From Litoreibacter arenae DSM 19593 (GTDB lineage: Bacteria > Pseudomonadota > Alphaproteobacteria > Rhodobacterales > Rhodobacteraceae), in NCBI RefSeq assembly GCF_000442275.2, contig NZ_KE557306.1:186001-250000 (forward strand): 64,000 nucleotides of DNA, read 5' to 3'. This document shows, piece after piece, positions 16,519-24,619 of the stretch (position 1 is its first letter; every line of letters begins with the position of its first letter). The translations under genes were made by a program, and so were the position numbers. Under the pieces are notes generated by a model. The model searched no databases. It was not told the DNA's origin and was given only the letters and a program-made list of their open reading frames with translations.

Positions 16519-17706
16519 TTAGTCGACGCGCGCGATGAACATCGTTTCGAATGCGCCGTCTTGATAGACATTGACCACCAAAGGCACCGCGATCTGGCGC
16601 TTTTGGCCAAACGACGTCATGCCCACATAGGTCAGCTGCTCGTCGCCGTTCATGTAGGGGTTCGGTGCGGAAAAGCTATCCATCGATGCTTTGAATGCCG
16701 AAACATCGTCGATGGCTTCGGGCGTAGCTTTCAGCGTTTCAAGGATATACTCCAGCGCGTAGACCTTGGTGTTGGATTCGTCGTTATACTCGCCAAACAT
16801 TTTGGTATAGCGATCGACAAATTCGTTCATCATCGGCGAGGCCAGCTCGGGTGTGGACGCGCCACCGACCGAGATAAACCCGTTGGCCAGATCACCGGCA
16901 CCTTCTGCCAGAACACCGGCGTCCTGGGCCGTCTCGGTCGAGATCAGACCCTCAAAGCCCAGTTCGCGTGCAGAGCGGATCAACTGAGGCGCATTTGCAG
17001 GTGACACACCGGACAGGACCAGAAGGTCAGGACGGGAGCGCAGGATCGGTGTCAAGACAGGCGTGAAGTCTGTTGTGTCGACCTGATATGTGACCGAGTC
17101 AGACACAACGTCGAGGCCCAGTTCCTTGGCTGCGGCAACACCGCCGTCGCGCTGGCTCAACGGATCAGATTCGTTGGCAGCAATAAACGCAACCGTCTTG
17201 ACACCTTCGTTTTCCATCAGGTGTTTGTAGATCGCGGGACCGGACTGGTAGTTTGCGATCATGCCCAGGACAGCATTGGAGGCCGGTGCGGTATACAGCT
17301 CCTTCGGGAACGCGTATGGGAAGTACATGATGTCGCTGGCCTCGGCCACGGGGCGCACAGCCGCCGCACCGTCATCGACGTTCGGCCCGACGACGTAGTG
17401 GATGCCTTCCTGCGCCATCTTCTCCATACCCGCAATTGCGCGCTTGGGGTCTTTCTGGTCGTCGAAAGACACGATCTCGATGTCATAGGTGGTACCGCCG
17501 ATTTCGTATCCGCCGGTTTCGTTGATCCATGCGGCGCGGGTTTCCATTGAACGCTGGTTGGAAATGCCCCAGGCCGCTGCGGGGCCACTGGTCACACCAA
17601 CAAAGCCAATTTTCAGAACCGGATTTTCTGCAAGTGCCGTTGTTGTTTGAAGGGCGGTCAGGGTCACGGCCGTCAAAGCCGCTTTCATAAGTGTTCTACG
17701 TTGCAT
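16519..17706 (-). CDS. ABC transporter substrate-binding protein (Peripla_BP_6 type)
   Basis: The 395-residue protein starts with a signal peptide (MQRRTLMKAALTAVTLTAL, cleavage near ALAEN) that carries a twin Arg, so Tat export is possible. The mature part has two lobes of the type seen in amide, urea and branched-chain amino acid binders (LKIGFVGVTSGPAAAWG, and GPNVDDGAAAVRPVAEAS). The ligand cannot be read from sequence. GGGAG eight bases before the ATG gives a good start. It is the first gene of the operon and is divergent from the GntR regulator gene. Confidence 0.88.
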   Translation of the reverse strand: MQRRTLMKAALTAVTLTALQTTTALAENPVLKIGFVGVTSGPAAAWGISNQRSMETRAAWINETGGYEIGGTTYDIEIVSFDDQKDPKRAIAGMEKMAQEGIHYVVGPNVDDGAAAVRPVAEASDIMYFPYAFPKELYTAPASNAVLGMIANYQSGPAIYKHLMENEGVKTVAFIAANESDPLSQRDGGVAAAKELGLDVVSDSVTYQVDTTDFTPVLTPILRSRPDLLVLSGVSPANAPQLIRSARELGFEGLISTETAQDAGVLAEGAGDLANGFISVGGASTPELASPMMNEFVDRYTKMFGEYNDESNTKVYALEYILETLKATPEAIDDVSAFKASMDSFSAPNPYMNGDEQLTYVGMTSFGQKRQIAVPLVVNVYQDGAFETMFIARVD

Positions 17707-17801
17707 TCTTAACTCCCGTTGAATTCAATTTCGACGCATGTTGCGCCATTCTTGGCGGGCAGTTTGATGGGGTCTCCATGCTTGCCGCTAGGTAACTTGA
17801 C

Positions 17802-17847
17802 GATTGTTAACAATCTTTGTCAACATATTTGGTATTTTGGTCGACAA
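17802..17847. promoter_or_regulatory. Three candidate GntR operators in the divergent promoter
   Basis: Three related ten-base sites of the form TKGT-NN-ACAW lie here: TTGTTAACAA (17804-17813, the core of the 14-base palindrome GATTGTTAACAATC), TTGTCAACAT (17817-17826) and TGGTCGACAA (17838-17847). FCD-type GntR proteins often bind short TNGT/ACNA palindromes. They lie between the substrate-binding protein gene and the gntR gene, so they could control both. That the neighbouring GntR binds them is inference. Confidence 0.6.
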
Positions 17848-17934
17848 ATCCGAGAGCTTGGCCTTAAACTGATTGAAGGTTAAGTGTTCCCTGCCAGCAA
17901 AGCCGCATAAATAACCCATCTTGAAAGCACTCTC

Positions 17935-18654
17935 GTGTCCTCAATTCCTCAGAAAAACAGTACAGGAAAGTCGGACCCGAAACCGGAATCAGATGAAAGT
18001 TTCATTGTCGAGCGCATCTACAAGGCGGTCATGGAACAACGTTTGGCACCCAATACCAAATTGAGTGAAGCGCGGCTGTGCGAGACCTTTGGTGTTGGCC
18101 GTATGAGGGTTCGAAGGGCACTTCTACTACTCTCGAGCCAAGGGTTGATTGAGCTCCAGTCAAATCGCGGTGCTTATGTCGCTTGTCCTGACAAGTCCGA
18201 GGCCAACGATGTATTTGCGGCTCGGATGCTCATTGAACCACCGCTTGTTCGGCAATTGGCTCAAAGCTCTAGTGATATAGATTTGACGGTTCTCGTTGAT
18301 CACATTGCCCTTGAAGACGCCGCTCGCATACAAAATGAACGCACTGAAATCATTCGGTTATCTGGAGAATTTCACACAAAACTCGCTCAGGCATCGGGGA
18401 ACAAATTCGTCTTTAGAATGATGCGCGAGTTGGTCACACGGACATCGCTAATCGTGGGCCTCTTCGGGTCGTCACAAAACGCGAGTTGTCCAGATGATGA
18501 ACACAACAACATCCTGAAGGCGATCCAGACAAAAAACGCAGAGTTGGCCGAACAGCTTCTCATATCCCACCTGAACCACATTCAGAGCGGCCTTGATATG
18601 GAATCTCGGCAGGAACCTCAGGATGATCTGGCCGCTATACTTGGTATGGATTGA
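17935..18654 (+). CDS. GntR-family regulator with FCD domain
   Basis: The 239-residue protein has an N-terminal winged helix (residues about 25-90: LSEARLCETFGVGRMRVRRA and SQGLIELQSNRGAYVACP) and a C-terminal helical ligand domain of FCD type (EFHTKLAQASGN, DDEHNNILKAI and a later LLISHLNHIQSGL). It starts with GTG. It most likely controls the divergent ABC transporter-racemase operon in response to its substrate. The stop codon coincides with the left end of an IS3-type remnant; the C-terminal sequence looks naturally ended. Confidence 0.88.
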   Translation: MSSIPQKNSTGKSDPKPESDESFIVERIYKAVMEQRLAPNTKLSEARLCETFGVGRMRVRRALLLLSSQGLIELQSNRGAYVACPDKSEANDVFAARMLIEPPLVRQLAQSSSDIDLTVLVDHIALEDAARIQNERTEIIRLSGEFHTKLAQASGNKFVFRMMRELVTRTSLIVGLFGSSQNASCPDDEHNNILKAIQTKNAELAEQLLISHLNHIQSGLDMESRQEPQDDLAAILGMD

Positions 18655-18857
18655 TCTGACTGATTAGCCCCCGGTGCTGTAAACGCCTTCTTCCCCGATT
18701 TTGAGGGAAAGAAGCCGTCATGTGGAAGCCGGATTCCAGTGAAGATTTCAAGCGATATGCGGTGCATCACATCGCATCTCGCGGGTATGCCGTTCAAGAG
18801 ATGTCTGAGCGGTTGGGCGTCAGCAGCTATTCTTTGTACAAATGGATGAAGCTGTAT
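18652..18857 (+). mobile_element. IS3-family insertion sequence remnant (OrfA 5' part)
   Basis: The start at about 18652 (TGATCTGACTGATTAGCCCCC) looks like an IS3-type end. From 18720 the frame encodes EDFKRYAVHHIASRGYAVQE and ERLGVSSYSLYKWMK, the N-terminal helix-turn-helix of IS3 OrfA. The rest of OrfA, OrfB and the right end are missing. The frame then runs without a break into integrase sequence at about 18858, so a deletion joined the two. Confidence 0.7.
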
Positions 18858-19010
18858 GCGGGCTGCGATGACGATGAGATCGCCAGCTACTCCGGCCACA
18901 TGTCGAAGTCCATGATCCTGAAGTACGCGGGTGAGGCGCGGCAAGAGATGCGAGCCAAGCGTGCAAATGAGAAGCGCTCACGCTCGGAACGGAACGAGAC
19001 CAAATCATGA
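18858..19010 (+). pseudogene. C-terminal end of a tyrosine recombinase (integrase remnant)
   Basis: About 50 residues remain. The phrases CDDDEIASYSGH and MILKYAGEARQ fit the last part of a phage-type tyrosine integrase, with the active-site His in SGH and the nucleophile Tyr in KYAGEARQ; a basic tail follows. The N-terminal and core domains are gone and the frame is fused to an IS3 OrfA fragment. It ends 60 bases from the 3' end of tRNA-Cys and reads toward it, which is the usual place for the integrase of a tRNA-targeting island. Confidence 0.65.
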
Positions 19011-19069
19011 AACTGATACCAGGAGTGATACCCCAATGAGACGCCAAAGAAGCAACCCATTGATTTTAT

Positions 19070-19143
19070 TGGAGGCGAGTACCGGAATCGAACCGGTGTA
19101 CACGGATTTGCAATCCGCTGCGTCACCACTCCGCCAACTCGCC
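19070..19143 (-). tRNA. tRNA-Cys (anticodon GCA)
   Basis: On the minus strand the acceptor stem pairs GGCGAGT with ACTCGCC, the anticodon loop is TTGCAAA (anticodon GCA) and the T loop is GTTCGATTC. The 3' end is followed by an encoded CCA. The length with CCA is 74. Its 3' side faces the integrase remnant and the 7.4-kb region ending in a degenerate copy of its 3' half. Confidence 0.95.
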
Positions 19144-19395
19144 GTATGGTGTTGGGGTTCTCTAGACCAAGCCTTTGAGCCTTGCAAGGGCCTTGCTGGC
19201 GTCTTTGCCGGTCGGCTGGCACATGTCCAAAAAGAGACATGCTTTGCACGTGCGAAGCGCCTAATCTGGAAACTGAAGGCCGCAATCGGCGAAACGATTG
19301 CCGGGATTGCAAGGCGTCGCGGCAACTTGGTCGTTGCCGAGACGGGTGAGATATGACAAACACGAGATAACTGAAACTAGACTGATGAGTTTAGT

Positions 19396-20049
19396 ATGTA
19401 CGACAATGCTGCGAACCGGGTAATGATGGTGGACACTCAGGTGCGACCGTCAGATGTTACGAAGTTCCCTATTATAGATGCGATGCTGAGAGTGCGGCGT
19501 GAGGCGTTTGTGCCCGAGAACAAGCGCATCGTGGCTTACGCTGACGCAAATATTGATCTCGGCGGTAACCGCGTCGTTTTGGAGCCGCGCAGTTTTGCAA
19601 AAATGCTTGATGCTCTCGATATCCAGCGCAGTGACGTCGTCCTCGATATCGGATGTGGACTTGGGTATTCGGCGGCTATTCTGGCGCATATGGCTGATGC
19701 TGTCGTCGCGGTTGAGGAGATTGAAACCCTCGCTCGTGACGCTGAGGCCGCTCTGGCGGACCAGGGAATCGACAACGCGGTGGTGATTGCCGGACCGTTG
19801 GCTAAGGGTGCGGCGAAGCATGGACCCTACGACGTGATATGCGTCGAAGGCGCGGTCGAGCAAATGCCGGATGAGATCTTGGCGCAACTCAAGGAAGACG
19901 GGCGCATCTTGGCGATTTTCGCGCAGGGAGCCGTCGGCGAGGCGCGTTTGGGTCGCATGGTTGACGGCAAGGTGAGTTGGAACGCAATGTTCAACGCCGG
20001 GGCTCCGGTCCTTCCTGGCTTTGAGACCGAGCGGCAATTTGCTCTGTAA
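19396..20049 (+). CDS. Protein-L-isoaspartate O-methyltransferase family protein
   Basis: The 217-residue protein has a SAM-binding core VVLDIGCGLGYSAAILAHMA and an N-terminal part VDTQVRPSDVTKFPIIDAML typical of the alphaproteobacterial Pcm-like proteins found before tolC. True PCMT repairs isoaspartyl residues; whether this subgroup keeps that activity is unknown. It precedes tolC by 73 bases, probably in one transcript. Confidence 0.85.
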   Translation: MYDNAANRVMMVDTQVRPSDVTKFPIIDAMLRVRREAFVPENKRIVAYADANIDLGGNRVVLEPRSFAKMLDALDIQRSDVVLDIGCGLGYSAAILAHMADAVVAVEEIETLARDAEAALADQGIDNAVVIAGPLAKGAAKHGPYDVICVEGAVEQMPDEILAQLKEDGRILAIFAQGAVGEARLGRMVDGKVSWNAMFNAGAPVLPGFETERQFAL

Positions 20050-20122
20050 GGGATAGTAGGCAGGGCAACCTGCTTCGGTGCAAAGTCCGCTCTTCAGAGC
20101 TTCAAGGAGTTGGTAAGTTCGC

Positions 20123-21484
20123 ATGAAACGACGTTATCTCGGCATTGTCTTTATAGTTGCAGGTCTGTCCTTGGTCCCATTGAAGACGACGGCGGAAACG
20201 CTCGCCAGTGCGCTGACTGCGGCTTACAACAACTCCAACCTGCTGGAACAAAACCGGGCTCTGTTGCGCGCGGAGGACGAGGATGTCGCGATCGCACTCT
20301 CGTCGCTGCTACCTAACATCAACGCGGGGTCCAGCATCAATTATACCGACCCGGCGCAGGCACGGGACAACCTAACCGCCACGGTCTCCCTTACTCTTGA
20401 GCTTCTTTTGTGGGATTTTGGGCGCTCGGCATTGGCGGTGGAATCCGCCAAAGAAACCGTTCTCGCGGCGCGAGCCGACCTGACGCAGCAGGAACAAAAT
20501 GTGTTGCTGGATGCGGTGACTGCTTATGTGCAGGTGTTGCGGGACCAACGTGTCGTGCAACTTCGCGAAAGCAATCTGCGTTTGATTACGCAGGAGTTGC
20601 GGGCTGCCCGTGACCGTTTCGAAGTGGGCGAGGTCACGCGGACCGATGTCGCGCAGGCGGAAGCCAGACTGGCCCAAGCGCGCGGTGCACTGGTGGAAGC
20701 ACAGGGCAATCTCCAGATCAGCCGTGAACTCTATAAGGTGGCAGTTGGTCGCGCCCCATCCAATTTGCAGGCAATCTCGCAACTGCCTTCCTTGCCGAAG
20801 TCGCTTAACGCAGCGCAGGCGACGGCCAAACGGATAAGCCCCCTGATCAATCAGGTGCAGCACCAGATCAAAGCTAATGAGTTGAACTACGCCGCTGCCA
20901 AAGCTGCGACGCGCCCCCGCATCAGTCTAAGCGGTAGCCTTTCCCATTCTTCGGTGACCGATAACAACTCGAGCGTCGGCCTGCAAATGAACGTCCCGAT
21001 CTACCAGGGTGGTCAGTTGTCTGCATTGGTCCGCAAATCGCTTGCCGGGGTTCATGCCTCGAAAGCAGTCCTGAATCAAACGGCGCTCGTAGTAGATCAG
21101 AATGTCGCGAACGCTTGGTCACGCTTGGCGGTCGCCAATGCTCAGGTCACTTCATCGGATCGTCAGATACGCGCCGCGCAAATCGCTTTTGACGGTGTGC
21201 GCGAGGAGGCCAAATTGGGTGCGCGGACCACGTTGGATGTGCTTGATGCCGAGCAGGTTCTCTTTGACGCGAGAACGACACGCGTCGTATCAGAGACGCA
21301 AGTTTATTCGGCGGCCTATGGACTTTTGGCCGCCATGGGGTTGCTGACCACAGACGCTCTCAAACTCAACGTCGAGCGCTACGATCCTTCCGAGTATTAC
21401 AATGCCGTGAAAAACGCGCCTGTTCCGATTTCCAAGTCGGGTAAGAAGCTGGATCGCATTCTCGAGCGTTATCAAAAGAACTGA
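20123..21484 (+). CDS. tolC: TolC-family outer membrane channel
   Basis: The 453-residue protein has a signal peptide (cleavage near TTAET, residue 25) and two repeats of the outer-membrane-efflux type, with ETLASALTAAYNNSNLLEQN at the mature N terminus, RDRFEVGEVTRTDVAQAEAR in the first repeat and AKLGARTTLDVLDAEQVLF in the second. It forms the trimeric exit duct for type I secretion and drug efflux. Its partners are not in the window. AAGGAG lies 12 bases before the ATG. Confidence 0.92.
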   Translation: MKRRYLGIVFIVAGLSLVPLKTTAETLASALTAAYNNSNLLEQNRALLRAEDEDVAIALSSLLPNINAGSSINYTDPAQARDNLTATVSLTLELLLWDFGRSALAVESAKETVLAARADLTQQEQNVLLDAVTAYVQVLRDQRVVQLRESNLRLITQELRAARDRFEVGEVTRTDVAQAEARLAQARGALVEAQGNLQISRELYKVAVGRAPSNLQAISQLPSLPKSLNAAQATAKRISPLINQVQHQIKANELNYAAAKAATRPRISLSGSLSHSSVTDNNSSVGLQMNVPIYQGGQLSALVRKSLAGVHASKAVLNQTALVVDQNVANAWSRLAVANAQVTSSDRQIRAAQIAFDGVREEAKLGARTTLDVLDAEQVLFDARTTRVVSETQVYSAAYGLLAAMGLLTTDALKLNVERYDPSEYYNAVKNAPVPISKSGKKLDRILERYQKN

Positions 21485-21555
21485 GCAGTTTAACGATCTG
21501 TTGTCACGTCGGCGCACGGCCGTTATCTTACCTGTAAAATGTAGAGGCTGAGCAT

Positions 21556-22518
21556 ATGTCCGATCCGGTATCCAACGCAGATGTGGAAGACGTTCTGTCG
21601 TCGATTCGCAGGCTTGTATCGTCGGATTCCAGCTCTGACGATGGTGCTACGGAAGAAGGGGAAGACACCTGTGAAGGCAGGCCTAGCGCGTCCGACAGCG
21701 ACGATGACAAAAAAACCAAGCCAGCGGATGCCTTGATCCTCACGTCAGCACTGCGGGTAAATCAACCAGTAGAAGAACCCAAGCCGGAATTCCGTCATAC
21801 AGAGATGTCGAATTTCCGCAGTGTTCTGACCACGGACGACGCGGAGCAATCTGAAGGGGCATTGACCAATCGGTCCGACTGGCGGTCACCCGTAGATGAC
21901 GAGTACTACGAGGATGAAGAGCAGCCCCCCGAAACACCTGTCATAGATTTCGTTAGGCACAACCGCAGGGCTGAGGTCACTAAGGTCACCGAGTTCGCGG
22001 ACGAGCAGACGTCATGGCAGCCTCAGATGGACGAGGTTGATGAGAAGACGCAGCCTGTGGACGCTCAGGCTAAGACCGTGGAGGATGAAGGTCAGCTACA
22101 ACAGCGGGTTGACGACGAAGACAATGAACCAGAAGCGCATCCCGACGAAGCCCTTGAGTTGGAAGCCGAAGCATCGTTAGAGTCTTGGACGGTGCCCCCC
22201 TCCGACACAAGTGTCGACGACGAAGACTTCGACTCTGAAGAAGTCCAAACCGACGTATTCGAGCAAGAAACTATATTCGCGACTGCCGCAGCAGCCTCTG
22301 TTGGCGAAACATCTATTGATGATGCGGAGCCGGCTGAAAAAGTTGATCTTGGTGATCTGGACGACGGCACGATTGATGAAGATGTCTTGCGCGATTTGGT
22401 TGCAGAGATCGTGCGGCAGGAACTGACAGGGGAGCTGGGCGAACGCATCACACGCAACGTCCGCAAACTCGTGCGCCGCGAAATCCATCGCGCTTTGGTG
22501 ACCCGCGAATTCGAGTAG
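21556..22518 (+). CDS. PopZ-like polar organising protein (DUF2497-like)
   Basis: The 320-residue protein has a short N-terminal helix (ADVEDVLSSIRRLVSSD) and a C-terminal helical block (DEDVLRDLVAEIVRQELTG and RNVRKLVRREIHRAL), joined by a long, very acidic, low-complexity stretch. This three-part layout is that of PopZ, which self-assembles at cell poles and tethers the chromosome origin. The position after pcm and tolC is also where PopZ-like genes occur in alphaproteobacteria. Sequence identity in the helices is modest, so the assignment rests on layout and context. AGAGG is eight bases before the start. Confidence 0.65.
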   Translation: MSDPVSNADVEDVLSSIRRLVSSDSSSDDGATEEGEDTCEGRPSASDSDDDKKTKPADALILTSALRVNQPVEEPKPEFRHTEMSNFRSVLTTDDAEQSEGALTNRSDWRSPVDDEYYEDEEQPPETPVIDFVRHNRRAEVTKVTEFADEQTSWQPQMDEVDEKTQPVDAQAKTVEDEGQLQQRVDDEDNEPEAHPDEALELEAEASLESWTVPPSDTSVDDEDFDSEEVQTDVFEQETIFATAAAASVGETSIDDAEPAEKVDLGDLDDGTIDEDVLRDLVAEIVRQELTGELGERITRNVRKLVRREIHRALVTREFE

Positions 22519-22521
22519 CGG

Positions 22522-23982
22522 CTAGCGCACATCTTGCGCTAGATCCAGCAGTGCATCCACGTCCAGATTAGCCTCAAGATGGTCAGCCAGACTGTCCAAT
22601 GCCGCTTGGACCGAGCCGGAATAATCGCTGACCTGAGACCTGCCACCCAAGCGTTCCAGATAACCGCGTCGAAAAGTGTCCGAGGTGAACAACCCGTGGA
22701 TATAGCAGCCTTCAACCCTGCCATCGGGAGAGGCAGCGCCGGTCATCTCGCCGTCCATTTGCAACCATGGACGGGCGGCGTCGGGTCCGTCCGTCACTCC
22801 GATATGGATTTCATAGCCGGATACCATCGCGCCAGTTGCGGGGTGTGACCCTGTCACCTCTGCAAGCCGCTTCAGCGGCGCCATCGTGGTTTCCACGTCC
22901 AGCAACCCTAAACCTGCGACCGAGCCCGCCACACCTTCGATGGCATCCGGATCGGAGATCACCCGACCCAGCATCTGATACCCGCCGCAGATACCCAACA
23001 CATGCCCGCCCCGTCGCACATGCGCGAAAAGGTCAATATCCCAGCCCTGCGCGCGGAAGAACGCCAGATCGCCGATAGTGGATTTCGTACCGGGGATCAG
23101 CACCAAGTCCGCGTCGCCGGGCAGGGGGTGCCCGGGTTCGATGATTTCTACGGAGACGTCCGGCTCCATCGCCAACGGGTCGAGATCGTCGAAATTTGCA
23201 ATGCGCGACAGCTTCGGTACCGCAATTTTCAGAACCTCGCCCGCCCGAGCGGTCGAGGTGATGTCCATCACGTCCTCCGCCGGTAGTTTCCACGCCTCCG
23301 GAAACCACGGCAACACGCCGAGCGAGAGCCAGTCCGTGCGCTTGGCAATCTCAGCCAGACCATCGTCAAACAGGCTGACGTCACCGCGAAACTTGTTGAT
23401 CATGAAAGCATTGATGCGGTCCCGATCTTCGGCGTCCAACACTGCATGGGTTCCTACGATCTGCGCGATAACCCCACCGCGATCAATGTCACCCACCAGC
23501 ACCACCGGCACGTTTGCGGCCTCGGCAAACCCCATATTCGCAATATCGCCCGCCCTCAGGTTGATCTCGGCCGGGCTGCCTGCTCCTTCGACAATCACCA
23601 GATCCGCGCTGCCCGACAGCCTGTGAAAACTCTCCAGCGTTTTAGCCAAGAGCGTCGGCTTTGCCTTCGCATAGTCCCGTGCCTTCAGCGTCGCAAACCG
23701 CTGCCCCTGCACAATCACCTGTGCCCCCACATCGCTTTCCGGTTTCAGCAGGACAGGGTTCATGTCTGTATGTGGAGCCACGCCACAGGCCAACGCTTGC
23801 AAGGCCTGCGCACGCCCGATTTCGCCGCCATCAGAGGTCACGGCCGCGTTGTTCGACATATTTTGCGGCTTGAACGGGCGCACTGTCAGGCCGCGCCGCG
23901 CATACAGGCGGCACAATCCGGCGACGACCATCGACTTGCCCACGTTAGAGCCCGCGCCCTGTATCATAATCGCCTTGGTCAT
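22522..23982 (-). CDS. cobQ: Cobyric acid synthase CobQ
   Basis: The 486-residue protein has an N-terminal dethiobiotin-synthetase-like ATPase ([20 protein letters not shown], later [15 protein letters not shown]) and a C-terminal glutamine amidotransferase domain with the nucleophile Cys in [14 protein letters not shown]. It amidates cobyrinic acid a,c-diamide at four side chains in vitamin B12 synthesis. The ATG at 23982 has GGAGAG upstream and is preferred over one six codons earlier. No other cobalamin gene and no B12 riboswitch is seen here. A small hairpin overlaps its last codons and converges on the PopZ-like gene. Confidence 0.93.
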   Translation of the reverse strand: MTKAIMIQGAGSNVGKSMVVAGLCRLYARRGLTVRPFKPQNMSNNAAVTSDGGEIGRAQALQALACGVAPHTDMNPVLLKPESDVGAQVIVQGQRFATLKARDYAKAKPTLLAKTLESFHRLSGSADLVIVEGAGSPAEINLRAGDIANMGFAEAANVPVVLVGDIDRGGVIAQIVGTHAVLDAEDRDRINAFMINKFRGDVSLFDDGLAEIAKRTDWLSLGVLPWFPEAWKLPAEDVMDITSTARAGEVLKIAVPKLSRIANFDDLDPLAMEPDVSVEIIEPGHPLPGDADLVLIPGTKSTIGDLAFFRAQGWDIDLFAHVRRGGHVLGICGGYQMLGRVISDPDAIEGVAGSVAGLGLLDVETTMAPLKRLAEVTGSHPATGAMVSGYEIHIGVTDGPDAARPWLQMDGEMTGAASPDGRVEGCYIHGLFTSDTFRRGYLERLGGRSQVSDYSGSVQAALDSLADHLEANLDVDALLDLAQDVR

Positions 23983-24046
23983 CGTCTCTCCGTTCACCAC
24001 GCCCTGCCGAGGTGCCGCGAAAGGCGCGCGAAGTAAAGGGCGATGC

Positions 24047-24502
24047 TCAGATCGCCTCTTCCTTTACCGCTTCCATCACCACATGGGTTGAGGTGTGGGC
24101 CACATGGGGCAGGGCGCTGACGCGCTCGCCCAGAATCTGGCGATAGGTCTGCATATCGGAGGTGCGCACTTTTAGCAGATAGTCGAACTTGCCCGCGATC
24201 ATGTGGCATTGCTCGATCTCGGGCACCAGAAGCACCGCTTCGTTGAATGACTTGAGAGCCTTTTCGCGAGTATCGTCCAGCTTGACCTCAACGAACGCGA
24301 TGTGCGCCAGCCCAAGTTTGATCGGGTTCAACTGCGCCGTGTAGCCGCGAATATATCCGGCTTTTTCCAGCCTTCGAAGCCGCGTTTGCGTCGGGGATTT
24401 GGAAAGGTTGATCCGCTCGGCGAGGTCGGTCACCGTGATCCGCCCGTTGGCGGAAACCGCTTTCAGGATGGCGGTGTCATAGGTGTCTAGCTCGTCAGTC
24501 AT
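24047..24502 (-). CDS. putR: Lrp/AsnC-family regulator, probable PutR
   Basis: The 151-residue protein has an N-terminal helix-turn-helix ([20 protein letters not shown] and [19 protein letters not shown]) and a C-terminal RAM ligand domain ([19 protein letters not shown]). It is divergent from putA with 117 bases between, and in alphaproteobacteria such an Lrp-type PutR activates putA in response to proline. The putA product here lacks its own DNA-binding domain, which fits. Confidence 0.88.
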   Translation of the reverse strand: MTDELDTYDTAILKAVSANGRITVTDLAERINLSKSPTQTRLRRLEKAGYIRGYTAQLNPIKLGLAHIAFVEVKLDDTREKALKSFNEAVLLVPEIEQCHMIAGKFDYLLKVRTSDMQTYRQILGERVSALPHVAHTSTHVVMEAVKEEAI

Positions 24503-24619
24503 TTTGCCCGATATTTCTCGAATCTACGGGAAGGAATCTGCTGCAAATCTGAACCACAGGCTTCAATTTGGCAATGGGGCGAGTACAGTGGTATAATGTC
24601 CTGCATACTGGAGCCTGCC

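Noticed and set aside
22522-22542. Hairpin with arms CTAGCGCA and TGCGCTAG as terminator
   Set aside because: It lies within the last codons of cobQ and lacks a T run on either strand.
23983-24046. Cobalamin riboswitch before cobQ
   Set aside because: The space upstream of cobQ is only 64 bases and shows no B12 box.
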